A stretch of 10,099 nucleotides of DNA from Clostridia bacterium. Its GTDB lineage: Bacteria > Bacillota > Clostridia > Christensenellales > Borkfalkiaceae. The stretch covers positions 1-10,099 of the forward strand of contig JAGCLN010000142.1 of NCBI GenBank assembly GCA_017646945.1, read 5' to 3'. The notes under the pieces are model-generated. The model saw only the letters and a program-made list of their open reading frames with translations. It made no database searches and had not been told where the DNA came from. Positions 1 to 6,869 of this stretch are shown here, piece by piece (the first letter of the stretch is position 1; each line of letters starts with the position of its first letter). The translations under genes were made by a program, and so were the position numbers.

Positions 1-2
1 CG

Positions 3-815
3 TGTGACGTTGCTCTTATGATAACCGTTGTAATAAACGGTGAAACGTTGCCAAGTAGCAACCTTTTAATACAAAAACTCTCATATAAACTTAAAAAGTT
101 CTCGCTTTTTATCAACGAGAATACTTTGGATACGAATATCATTTTAGGCGATAAGTTTACTTGTATTTACGGTGAGCCTAAGTTTAATACAGAAGAATTC
201 GGTTTGAGGTACGAAGTCGTTCCGCAATCGTTTATGCAAGTTAACGGCTACGTAAAGAAAAAACTTTATCAAGACGTGGTTAAAACTTTAAGCGCCGATA
301 ATAATACTACCGTTATCGACGCGTATAGTGGCGCAGGTCTTATGACCGCGTTGTTATCGCAAAACGCAAAGCGCGTTTACGGTATTGAAATTGTTAAAGA
401 GGCGGTAGAATCTGCAAATAAACTCGTTAAAGATAACAACTTAGAAGATAAGGTAATTAATATTTGCGCGCCTTGTGAAACCGAACTTCCACCGCTTATA
501 AAAAAATTAAAAGATAACGGCTCGAAAGTTTCGGTGGTGTTAGACCCGCCGAGAAAAGGGTGTGATAAAAAGGTTTTAGATGCTATATTAGATGCAAAAC
601 CCGATAAAATCGTATACGTTTCTTGTTCACCGCAAACTTTGGCTCGCGACTTAGGTGTTTTGACGGGTAGTTTACACTACGAAGGCAACGAACTTAAAAA
701 AACAACCGATTACAAGCCTAATTATACGATTACTAAAGTTCAACCTTACGATATGTTCTGTCAAACAAAACACGTTGAAACGCTCGTTTGCTTGGTGAAA
801 AATATAGCGGAATAA
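3..815 (+). CDS. rlmD: RNA (uracil-C5)-methyltransferase, TrmA/RlmD family, 5'-truncated
   Basis: SAM-dependent enzyme that methylates C5 of a uracil, in this family usually in 23S rRNA (RlmD/RlmCD) or tRNA (TrmA). The frame is open to the left edge, so about 270 residues remain of a family length of roughly 430-460. The TRAM domain and any N-terminal iron-sulfur cysteines lie outside the window. Counting from the ATG at 18, the visible motifs are FMQVN (72-76), the SAM-binding loop DAYSGAG (101-107) followed by YGIE (121-124), DPPRKG (176-181), the catalytic cysteine C203 in SCSP, and the C-terminal HVET with E254 as likely general base. C203 to E254 is 51 residues, against about 35 in the E. 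coli enzymes as I remember them, so there is an insert of about 15 residues before DMF. Family assignment is firm. The exact RNA target cannot be read from this fragment, and the ATG at 18 is internal, not the start. Confidence 0.93.
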   Translation, partial: CDVALMITVVINGETLPSSNLLIQKLSYKLKKFSLFINENTLDTNIILGDKFTCIYGEPKFNTEEFGLRYEVVPQSFMQVNGYVKKKLYQDVVKTLSADNNTTVIDAYSGAGLMTALLSQNAKRVYGIEIVKEAVESANKLVKDNNLEDKVINICAPCETELPPLIKKLKDNGSKVSVVLDPPRKGCDKKVLDAILDAKPDKIVYVSCSPQTLARDLGVLTGSLHYEGNELKKTTDYKPNYTITKVQPYDMFCQTKHVETLVCLVKNIAE

Positions 816-822
816 TAAAAAT

Positions 823-826
823 AGGA
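823..826 (+). promoter_or_regulatory. Ribosome binding site AGGA, start choice for the DUF4097-like gene
   Basis: AGGA lies 6 nt before an in-frame GTG at 833 and 15 nt before the ATG at 842. A TTG at 788 would extend the frame into the end of the methyltransferase gene but has no clear site before it. Spacing favours GTG 833. Codon type, and the fact that the conserved-looking sequence only begins at MIEKYITNEY, favour ATG 842. The choice changes only three residues. Confidence 0.4.
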
Positions 827-841
827 AATTGTGTGGGTAAA

Positions 842-1519
842 ATGATAGAAAAATATATTACGAACGAGTACGAGATTGTAGATGATTTTAAGAAACTACA
901 AGTTAGTGCGGTAGACGTTAATTTGTGTGTAGAGCAATCAAATAACGATAAAACTAAAATTGTTTTTTGTTGTAAAAAAAATAGAAAGTATGAGTTTGGC
1001 GTAATTGATGGCGTTTTAACAATTCAACTTCAAAAAAAGAAATGGTATAACTACTTAAAACTTGGTTTTAAGCGTGCAAATATTAAAATTTGTTTGCCTA
1101 AAACAATTTTAGAAGGGGTCAACGTAAAGGCAAACGTTGGGCTGGTTGACGTTTCTTGCTTAAATTGTAACGGACAAGTTGATATTAAGTTAAATTGCGG
1201 TAAAGTTACCGTAAGCGATAGTAAATGCAATACTTTTAATTTAATAGGAAATACGGGAAGTATTACTTTAAATAATTTAGATGCAAATGACAGCCTTTTC
1301 GTTAGAAGTAACACCGCAAAAGTATTTTTAAACGACTGCAATTCGCGTGAATTTATTATTAAAACTAATACGGGAAACGTATATGGTAAATTGCCTAAAA
1401 ATACTGCGTTTAACGTAAAAACAAATACTGGTAAAATTGAATTGCCAAAAGCCGAGATAGGTTCGGCTATAACTACTACGTGCGAAGTTAAAACAAACAC
1501 GGGTAATATTAAGTTTTAA
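842..1519 (+). CDS. DUF4097-like beta-solenoid repeat protein
   Basis: The 225-residue product resembles the DUF4097 family, whose members are right-handed beta-solenoids of unknown function found widely in Firmicutes. Residues 1-90 form a mixed N-terminal part with KKWYNYLKLGF (66-76), which matches the family's W-Y-D-Y-I type stretch as I remember it. From residue 96 to the end the chain is a ladder of about 20-residue repeats built on K-x-N-T-G-x-V/I. No signal peptide or membrane segment is visible, and it has about ten cysteines, so a cytoplasmic place is likely. The gene begins 26 nt after the methyltransferase stop and may be co-transcribed with it. Most family members I recall carry S-T-G-D in the repeat, whereas this one has N-T-G-N/K, which is unusual. 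A structural or regulatory role is possible, but the function is not known. Confidence 0.75.
   Translation: MIEKYITNEYEIVDDFKKLQVSAVDVNLCVEQSNNDKTKIVFCCKKNRKYEFGVIDGVLTIQLQKKKWYNYLKLGFKRANIKICLPKTILEGVNVKANVGLVDVSCLNCNGQVDIKLNCGKVTVSDSKCNTFNLIGNTGSITLNNLDANDSLFVRSNTAKVFLNDCNSREFIIKTNTGNVYGKLPKNTAFNVKTNTGKIELPKAEIGSAITTTCEVKTNTGNIKF
1127..1516 (+). repeat. Seven-rung protein repeat, consensus K-x-N-T-G-x-V/I
   Basis: Within the DUF4097-like protein, matching nine-residue units start at residues 96 (KANVGLVDV), 116 (KLNCGKVTV), 135 (IGNTGSITL), 155 (RSNTAKVFL), 174 (KTNTGNVYG), 193 (KTNTGKIEL) and 217 (KTNTGNIKF). Spacing is 20, 19, 20, 19, 19 and 24, the length of one solenoid coil. The last unit ends exactly at the stop codon. 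The final three units are the most alike, as though the C-terminal end had been extended most recently. Confidence 0.85.
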
Positions 1520-1557
1520 TTTAATATTATTTCAATTTAAACTTATATGAGGTAGAT

Positions 1558-2280
1558 ATGGAAAAGATAATCACTTATGAAAATTTGCGTAATTTTGCCT
1601 ATTCTAACGACCACTTAATTAAAGGTGAAATTAAAGGAATTATGCTCAATTTTTACGGTCTTGGCGGAAATTATATGTTTAGCGATGATTTCGGCGATGC
1701 GTATGAATATGCAGAAAAGGGTATTATTCACGTTATTCCGTATTACAATCCTTGGGCGTGGATGAATAGGCAATCCGTTTCATATACCGATGAAATAGTT
1801 GCCGTGCTTTGCAAAAAATACAACTTGCCAAGCACCGTTAAAGTTGTTTCAACGGGTTCTTCAATGGGTGGGCTTTCCGCGTTGGTTTACTGCGCTTACG
1901 CAAAGATTACGCCTTGCGCTTGCGTTGCAAACTGTCCGGTGTGCGACCTTGTGTATCATTATACCGAGCGCGTTGACCTTCCGCGTACGCTTTATAGCGC
2001 GTTTGCTGAATATGACGGCGATATGGATAGCGCGTTGCGTACTTGTTCGCCACTTCATTTAGTTGATAAAATGCCTAATATTAACTATACCATTTATCAT
2101 TGTGGTAACGATAAGGCGGTCAATATTGAAAAGCACTCTAAACGCTTTGTGGACGCTATGAAGGTTAATCACAATATAAATTTAGTAGTTGTTCCGTTGC
2201 GCGGTCACGGTGATTTATCTGCCGAGGCGAAACTCGATTACAATCGAACTATTTTGAAGGAGTTTAATCAAAGTAATTAA
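1558..2280 (+). CDS. Alpha/beta hydrolase (serine esterase/peptidase-like)
   Basis: This 240-residue soluble alpha/beta-hydrolase-fold enzyme probably cleaves an ester or a related acyl bond. The nucleophile elbow is GSSMG (100-104) with S102 as nucleophile. The likely acid is D185 in CGNDKAV and the likely base is H217 in RGHGD. FYGLGGN (32-38) sits where the oxyanion-hole loop is expected. There is no signal peptide, so it should be cytoplasmic. GAGGT at 1549-1553 sits 4 nt before the ATG. The gene follows a 38-nt AT-rich gap and is 24 nt ahead of the SGNH hydrolase gene. It is much more distant from the two hydrolases at 8136-9607 than they are from each other, and it lacks their NLLSCPCDLG and HHPHG motifs. 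The fold and triad are well supported. The substrate is unknown. Confidence 0.88.
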   Translation: MEKIITYENLRNFAYSNDHLIKGEIKGIMLNFYGLGGNYMFSDDFGDAYEYAEKGIIHVIPYYNPWAWMNRQSVSYTDEIVAVLCKKYNLPSTVKVVSTGSSMGGLSALVYCAYAKITPCACVANCPVCDLVYHYTERVDLPRTLYSAFAEYDGDMDSALRTCSPLHLVDKMPNINYTIYHCGNDKAVNIEKHSKRFVDAMKVNHNINLVVVPLRGHGDLSAEAKLDYNRTILKEFNQSN

Positions 2281-2304
2281 TTACTTTATTTTTAAGGTGT
2301 TATT

Positions 2305-2949
2305 ATGAAAAAGATATTTTTGATAGGTGACTCAATAAGAATGGGTTACGATAAATACGTTAAAGACGCGTTAAACGGCGTTGCGCTCGTTGGCTACCCA
2401 AGTGAAAATTGTAGGTTTTCAACATACGTTTTAAGGTATGCTCACGAATGGAAAAATGAAGTCGGTTTTGATGAAAACGTTGACCTTGTTCATTGGAACG
2501 CAGGGCTTTGGGACGCGCTCGAACTTTTTGATGATGAACCGTTGATGCCTATTTCAACGTATAAAGAAACTATCTTGCGTATTTACAAAAGGCTTAGGTT
2601 CTTATTCCCAAAAGCGAAAATCGTTTTTGCAACTTCTACGAACGTTTGTGAAGAAATGGCAAACCCCGATTTTAAAAGGCATAACGAAATAATCGAGCAA
2701 TACAACGCCGCTGCGCTTGAAGCGTTAGCGGGAACTGACACCGTTATTAACGATTTGTATACGCTTACTAAAAACCTTCCTAATTCTTACAGGTCTGACT
2801 GGGTGCATTTTTACACGCCCGAAGCAACTGAAATTATCGGCGGTAGGGTATTATCAATAATTTGCGAACTTTTAGGCATAAAAGCAAGTGAAATAAATAT
2901 TGAAAATTTTGAGCCCGAGCGTTATTCAAATAAAAATATAGGATATTGA
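2305..2949 (+). CDS. SGNH/GDSL-family hydrolase
   Basis: The 214-residue product is a likely esterase or deacetylase of the SGNH fold. Block I is GDSIR (8-12) with nucleophile S10. Block III is HWNAGLWD (63-70), supplying the oxyanion-hole N65. Block V is DWVH (165-168), giving the D-x-x-H pair D165 and H168. Residues 31-40 (YPSENCRFST) occupy the block II region. There is no signal peptide, unlike the secreted carbohydrate esterases of this fold, so an intracellular small substrate is more likely. AAGGTG at 2294-2299 lies 5 nt before the ATG. The stop is 8 nt before the nitrilase-GDPD start, so the two are almost certainly co-transcribed. The substrate cannot be read from sequence. Confidence 0.9.
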   Translation: MKKIFLIGDSIRMGYDKYVKDALNGVALVGYPSENCRFSTYVLRYAHEWKNEVGFDENVDLVHWNAGLWDALELFDDEPLMPISTYKETILRIYKRLRFLFPKAKIVFATSTNVCEEMANPDFKRHNEIIEQYNAAALEALAGTDTVINDLYTLTKNLPNSYRSDWVHFYTPEATEIIGGRVLSIICELLGIKASEINIENFEPERYSNKNIGY

Positions 2950-2957
2950 TTAAATTT

Positions 2958-4583
2958 ATGAAAGTTTGTGTAGTCCAACCTAAATATTCTTTTAATCAAG
3001 GCGATTTAAACGCCTGTTTTAACGGTGTTTTAAGTTTGCTTGATAGTTGTGATGAAAGTTTAGATTTAATCGTTTTACCCGAGTATAGTGACGTTCCTTG
3101 TGACGTTGAGGGTAAAGACGGATATTATAACGCCGTTTATCAAAATAAAGACGTTTTGTTAAAAAAGGCAAAGCAAACGGCAATAAGGTGCAATGCGATA
3201 GTTTTTGTGAACGCTGGTTACGTTACTGAAAACGGAATTAGAAACACCACCTACGCCATTGATAGAAAGGGAGAAATAGTAGGCAAGTATTTTAAAGTTC
3301 ACCCCGCGCCGAGCGAAGTTAAAAAAGACGGCGAAGGCGGGCATGAACTTGACGTTTCATACAGTTATGAAAATTCTTTTCCTTACGTGTTAGAACTTGA
3401 AGGTGTTAAATTTGCATTTTTAACTTGTTACGATTTCTATTTTTACGAAAATTTTGCAAAAATCGCTCGCGAGAACGTTGACGTTATTATCGGTTGTTCC
3501 CTCCAAAGAACGGATACTCACGAAGCGCTTTCAATAATAAACAAGTTTTTGTGCTATAACACGAACGCATATCTTATTCGCTCGTCTGTTTCGCTTGGTG
3601 AAGATAGTAAACTTTGCGGTTCGAGTATGGTTGTTTCACCTAGTGGTGAAGTGCTTGTTAATATGCAAAGTCAAGTGGGGCTTGGCGTATGTGAAATAAA
3701 CCACAAAGAAAAGTATTTTAAGCCTGCTGGTCACCTAGGTAAACTCAAATCTCATTACGAATATATTGAAGAAGGAAGAAGACCTTGGCTTTATAGAAAC
3801 GGCGGTGCATCGGTATCGCTATTCGATAGCGTTAAACCTTATCCGCGCATTTGCGCTCATAGGGGTTTTAATTCCGTTGCGCCCGAAAATTCTATGCCTG
3901 CGTGGGGTTCTGCTATTGCGCTCGGCGCGGATGAAATTGAGTTTGACCTTTGGTCAACAAAAGACGGCGTTATCGTTTCTTGCCACGATTCAACTCTTGA
4001 TAGAGTAAGTAACGGCACGGGTAAGATTTACGAAAAGACTTACGCTGAACTTTTAGAACTTGATTTCGGCATTAAGTATGGTGAGAAGTTTAAGGGCTTA
4101 AAGATTTGTACTTTTGAAGATATTTTGAAAAAGTTTGCCGGTAGAGTTATTATGAATATCCACGTTAAGATTTGGAACGATGATTTTACCGACCATAAGA
4201 TAGAAGAAATTATTTCGTTAGTTAGAAAATACGACTGTGAAAAACACGTTTATTTTATGACGAACGGCGATTCCGTTATTAAAAAAGTACGCGAGTACGC
4301 GCCCGATATGAAAGTTTGCGTCGGTTGGAATTGGGATGTTGATAATCCTATGTCGATGATAGATAGAGCGTTAGAACTCGGCGCGTATAAAGTTCAACTT
4401 TTCAAACCTTACTTTAATCAAGAAATGGTTGATAGAGCAAAGGCAAATGGAATTTTATGTAACGTATTCTACGCCGATACCGTTGAAGAAGCGAGAGAAT
4501 ATCTCAATATGGGCATTGATTGTGTGCTTACTAACGATTATTTAACCATTTATGAAGGCGTTAAAGACCTTTTAAACAGATGA
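2958..4583 (+). CDS. Fused nitrilase-superfamily amidohydrolase and GDPD-domain protein
   Basis: This is a 541-residue two-domain protein. Residues 1 to about 255 are a carbon-nitrogen hydrolase with the Glu-Lys-Cys triad E42 (VLPEYSD), K113 (YFKVHPA) and C157 (FLTCYDF). It should hydrolyse an amide or similar C-N bond. A linker (about 256-297, including RRPWLYR) leads into a glycerophosphodiester phosphodiesterase barrel at about 298-537: catalytic H301 and R302 (AHRG), APEN (308-311), metal ligands E328 and D330 (EIEFD), and second catalytic H343 (CHDSTLDR). The usual E-x-K strand (third metal ligand) reads NIHVK here, with H402 in place of Glu. Both domains are full length and no frameshift joins them. 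ATG 2958 is chosen because it gives the normal nitrilase opening MKVCVVQP. A TTG at 2946 overlaps the previous stop and has only a 2-nt gap from AGGA (2940-2943). Whether the GDPD half acts on ordinary glycerophosphodiesters is uncertain. Confidence 0.92.
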   Translation: MKVCVVQPKYSFNQGDLNACFNGVLSLLDSCDESLDLIVLPEYSDVPCDVEGKDGYYNAVYQNKDVLLKKAKQTAIRCNAIVFVNAGYVTENGIRNTTYAIDRKGEIVGKYFKVHPAPSEVKKDGEGGHELDVSYSYENSFPYVLELEGVKFAFLTCYDFYFYENFAKIARENVDVIIGCSLQRTDTHEALSIINKFLCYNTNAYLIRSSVSLGEDSKLCGSSMVVSPSGEVLVNMQSQVGLGVCEINHKEKYFKPAGHLGKLKSHYEYIEEGRRPWLYRNGGASVSLFDSVKPYPRICAHRGFNSVAPENSMPAWGSAIALGADEIEFDLWSTKDGVIVSCHDSTLDRVSNGTGKIYEKTYAELLELDFGIKYGEKFKGLKICTFEDILKKFAGRVIMNIHVKIWNDDFTDHKIEEIISLVRKYDCEKHVYFMTNGDSVIKKVREYAPDMKVCVGWNWDVDNPMSMIDRALELGAYKVQLFKPYFNQEMVDRAKANGILCNVFYADTVEEAREYLNMGIDCVLTNDYLTIYEGVKDLLNR

Positions 4584-4605
4584 AAACTTATTTCTTGGAG
4601 AAGTT

Positions 4606-5313
4606 ATGGTAAAGTTTATAAACTACGCTCACAGGGGCGCGCCTGCCTATTATCCCGAAAACACTATGTTATCTTTCAAAGCGGGTGTTGAAATGGGCGC
4701 AAACGGAATTGAAACCGACGTTCAAGTTAGTAAGGACGGCGTTTTAGTGTTGTTCCACGACGATACCTTAGATAGAGTTACCGGCGCAAGTGGCGCGATT
4801 AAAGATTATACTTATAACGAGCTTAGTAAAATTCGCGTAAAGCACAATGGTTTAGAAGATAAAATTCCTACGTTTGAAGAGTTTTTAAACTATTTTAAAG
4901 ATTTTGATTTGACTTTTGCAATAGAGTTAAAAGTTGGCGGTGTGGAAACCGCCGTTGCCGATATGATTTTTAAAGTTGGCGTTCAAGATAAGGTGATAAT
5001 TACTTCGTTTAACTTTGATTATATTAGCAATATTAAAAAATACGCGCCGTCATTAAGGGTGGGTTATCTTACTTACGGTATGGATAACTCTGTTAATGAA
5101 AACTTAAAAAATATCGGCGGATACGAAATTTGCCCAAATGCAAAGCAAATTTCTAATAAAGACGTTGATAAGTGGCACGAACTCGGCTTTAACGTTCGCG
5201 CTTGGAATATTGAAAACGAAGCAGTTATGATTAACGCAGTTAATATCGGTGTTGACGGTATGACCGTTAATTTCCCCGACAAACTTACTTCGTATATGAA
5301 ATTGAAAGGCTAA
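4606..5313 (+). CDS. Glycerophosphodiester phosphodiesterase (stand-alone)
   Basis: The 235-residue enzyme should hydrolyse deacylated phospholipids such as glycerophosphocholine or glycerophosphoethanolamine to glycerol-3-phosphate and an alcohol. All GDPD landmarks are present: H9 and R10 (AHRG), PEN (17-19), metal ligands E36 and D38 (GIETD), second catalytic H51 (FHDDTLDR), third metal ligand E107 in AIELK, and the late RAWNIEN (195-201). There is no signal peptide, so it is cytoplasmic and not the secreted GlpQ type. GGAG at 4597-4600 lies 5 nt before the ATG. It follows the fused nitrilase-GDPD gene by 22 nt and precedes the YitT gene by 1 nt. The two GDPD regions are clearly diverged from one another, so this is not a recent duplication. 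The exact head-group preference is unknown. Confidence 0.95.
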   Translation: MVKFINYAHRGAPAYYPENTMLSFKAGVEMGANGIETDVQVSKDGVLVLFHDDTLDRVTGASGAIKDYTYNELSKIRVKHNGLEDKIPTFEEFLNYFKDFDLTFAIELKVGGVETAVADMIFKVGVQDKVIITSFNFDYISNIKKYAPSLRVGYLTYGMDNSVNENLKNIGGYEICPNAKQISNKDVDKWHELGFNVRAWNIENEAVMINAVNIGVDGMTVNFPDKLTSYMKLKG

Positions 5314-5314
5314 T

Positions 5315-6199
5315 ATGGAAACAAAAATTTGTAAAAGAACTATTTTCGATTTAATAGTCGCATTGATTGCAGGTGTAATAGTAGGTACCGCTTATCATTT
5401 TTTTCAAAATAGTAACGGGTTTGCGCCTGGTGGCGTTGGTGGTTTGGCAACAATGTCGTATCACCTTTTCGGCGGAGACGTTAGTTGGTCTATATTAATG
5501 CTCTTGTTTAACTTGCCGATATTTATTTTGTTATCGATATATATCGATAAAAAATTAGGGTTTATTCTAGTTTTATATATGTTTACTCAATCGTTTATGC
5601 CGTACGTATATAACTGGTTAAAATTCCGCCCGTACTCGCTCGAAAATAGTGGGCAAGATTTTAATATTATCTTTGCTTGTATTGCAACTGGCGTTATATC
5701 AGGTTTCGGTTTTTCTTTAATGCTTAAACGCTTTGGCGCAAGCGGTGGAACTTATGGTATTTCCGCATTGCTTAAAAAGGCTAAACCCGATATGAATATT
5801 GCTTACGTATCTTTTGTATTAGATGCTAGCGTTGTTGCAATAGCGTTTTTCGTTTACGGTATGAAAATAACCCCGGTAATTTGTACTTTACTTAACTTAT
5901 TTATTGCTAACGTATTAGTTGATAGGGGTTTGGCAGGTATTAAAAACGGTTATAGGTTTGAAATCGTTACCGATGAGCCTGAACAGCTTGCTAAACAACT
6001 CATGACTAAACTTAAACACGGCGTAACTGAAATAAAGGTGCGTGGTATGTATTCAGATACCGATAAATACATGCTTGTTTGCATTATCAATAAACGTCAA
6101 TTAGGCGAAATGATGAGAATTTTAAAAGAGCAAAAGGGTGTATTTGCAAGTTTTGATAAGGTTAATGAAGTTTTTGGTAACTTTAAAAGGAAGGTTTAA
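5315..6199 (+). CDS. YitT family membrane protein with DUF2179 domain
   Basis: This 294-residue integral membrane protein has about six hydrophobic segments (roughly 11-30, 57-75, 82-100, 116-136, 162-182, 184-202). A soluble DUF2179-type C-terminal domain follows at about 212-286. Two related glycine-rich motifs sit at equivalent places in the two halves, GFAPGGVGGLA (35-45) and GASGGTYGIS (141-150), as is typical of YitT proteins and suggestive of an internal repeat. The family is common in Firmicutes, often in several copies, and is generally thought to move small molecules or ions. No substrate is firmly established to my knowledge. AAAGG at 5305-5309 lies 5 nt before the ATG inside the end of the GDPD gene, so translation of the two is probably linked. 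Placement right after two GDPDs makes a phospholipid-derived substrate possible, but that is a guess. Confidence 0.92.
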   Translation: METKICKRTIFDLIVALIAGVIVGTAYHFFQNSNGFAPGGVGGLATMSYHLFGGDVSWSILMLLFNLPIFILLSIYIDKKLGFILVLYMFTQSFMPYVYNWLKFRPYSLENSGQDFNIIFACIATGVISGFGFSLMLKRFGASGGTYGISALLKKAKPDMNIAYVSFVLDASVVAIAFFVYGMKITPVICTLLNLFIANVLVDRGLAGIKNGYRFEIVTDEPEQLAKQLMTKLKHGVTEIKVRGMYSDTDKYMLVCIINKRQLGEMMRILKEQKGVFASFDKVNEVFGNFKRKV

Positions 6200-6204
6200 T
6201 TTTT

Positions 6205-6846
6205 ATGAACTATAAAATTATTGACGTTGATAATTGGGAAAGAAAAGAACTTTTTAGGTTATACACCAACGAGCTTAAAATCGGTATAAATATAACCGTT
6301 GAAATGGACGTTACTAACGTTGTTAAATTTGCTAAAAAGGGTGGATACAAATTCTATCCTTGTATGATTTGGGCGGTATCAAAAGTTGTTAACGCTCACG
6401 ATGAGTATAAATACGGCAAGTTAGGCGGAAAACTCGTTTTATGGGATAGCGTTTCGCCGTCTTTTACCGATTTTAATAGTGAAACTAAAAAGTTTAACAA
6501 GTTTACAAGCGAATATAGTGAAGATTTTAAAACCTTCTATGAAACTTGCCAAAAAGACCGTGAAAAGTTTAAAAACGAAAGTGGTTTCGTGGGAAATCCG
6601 CCTGAAAACGTGTTCGACATCACTTGTATACCTTGGGTAAACTATAAAGCGTTCACTATGCATATTGAAACTGAACCAAGGTTTTTCCCCGTTGTTAGTT
6701 GGGGTAAATTTATTGAAAAAGACGATAGGTTTACAATGCCCGTAACCATTGATTATAACCACGCGGTAGGCGATGGCTACAATGCTTCAATGTTTTTCAA
6801 TTATCTTCAAGAATTTATTGATAATTTTGACAAAAACGTATTGTAA
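6205..6846 (+). CDS. CatA-like (chloramphenicol acetyltransferase fold) acyltransferase
   Basis: The 213-residue protein has the length and fold signature of the trimeric chloramphenicol acetyltransferase family, which moves an acetyl or acyl group from CoA to a hydroxyl. WERKELFRLY (11-20) matches the family's N-terminal W-x-R-K-x-x-F motif. The catalytic motif is NHAVGDG (185-191), with H186 as general base and structural D190. ITCIPW (139-144) covers the position of Ser148 in the type III enzyme, where this protein has T140, a conservative change. AAGGAAGG at 6187-6194 lies 10 nt before the ATG, and the gap from the YitT stop is 5 nt. Many gut Clostridia carry chromosomal members of this family that are not shown to confer resistance, so drug inactivation should not be assumed. 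It could acetylate another small hydroxylated compound. Confidence 0.88.
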   Translation: MNYKIIDVDNWERKELFRLYTNELKIGINITVEMDVTNVVKFAKKGGYKFYPCMIWAVSKVVNAHDEYKYGKLGGKLVLWDSVSPSFTDFNSETKKFNKFTSEYSEDFKTFYETCQKDREKFKNESGFVGNPPENVFDITCIPWVNYKAFTMHIETEPRFFPVVSWGKFIEKDDRFTMPVTIDYNHAVGDGYNASMFFNYLQEFIDNFDKNVL

Positions 6847-6869
6847 TATAAATTTTACTTTGATATAAT
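6841..6869 (+). promoter_or_regulatory. Sigma-A-type promoter with extended -10, ahead of the exporter gene
   Basis: TTGTAA (6841-6846, four of six matches to TTGACA) is followed by a 17-nt spacer and a perfect TATAAT (6864-6869), with TG at 6861-6862 forming an extended -10. Transcription would start near 6876. AAGGGAG at 6885-6891 is 6 nt before the ATG at 6898. This is the longest gap between genes in the window (51 nt) and the best promoter match I could find. The -35 overlaps the last codons and stop of the upstream gene, and no strong terminator separates the two. Confidence 0.6.

Noticed and set aside
788..841. Upstream TTG start for the DUF4097-like gene
   Set aside because: It would overlap the methyltransferase by 28 nt with no clear ribosome binding site, and the added residues do not look like part of the domain.
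1051..1500. 149-codon open frame on the minus strand
   Set aside because: It lies wholly inside the repetitive DUF4097-like gene. It has no recognisable domain or sensible start context, and its open length follows from the repeat and codon bias on the plus strand.
1505..1528. Inverted repeat AATATTAA / TTAATATT around the stop of the DUF4097-like gene
   Set aside because: The stem has only A-T pairs and no U-tract follows it directly. In DNA this AT-rich such a palindrome is expected by chance, so I do not call a terminator.
6439..6762. 107-codon open frame on the minus strand
   Set aside because: It is antisense to the CatA-like gene, has no family features, and the plus-strand gene is certain.
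6205..6846. Chloramphenicol resistance gene
   Set aside because: The fold and catalytic His are present, but divergence and a chromosomal hydrolase context do not support naming it a resistance determinant. There is no mobile element nearby.
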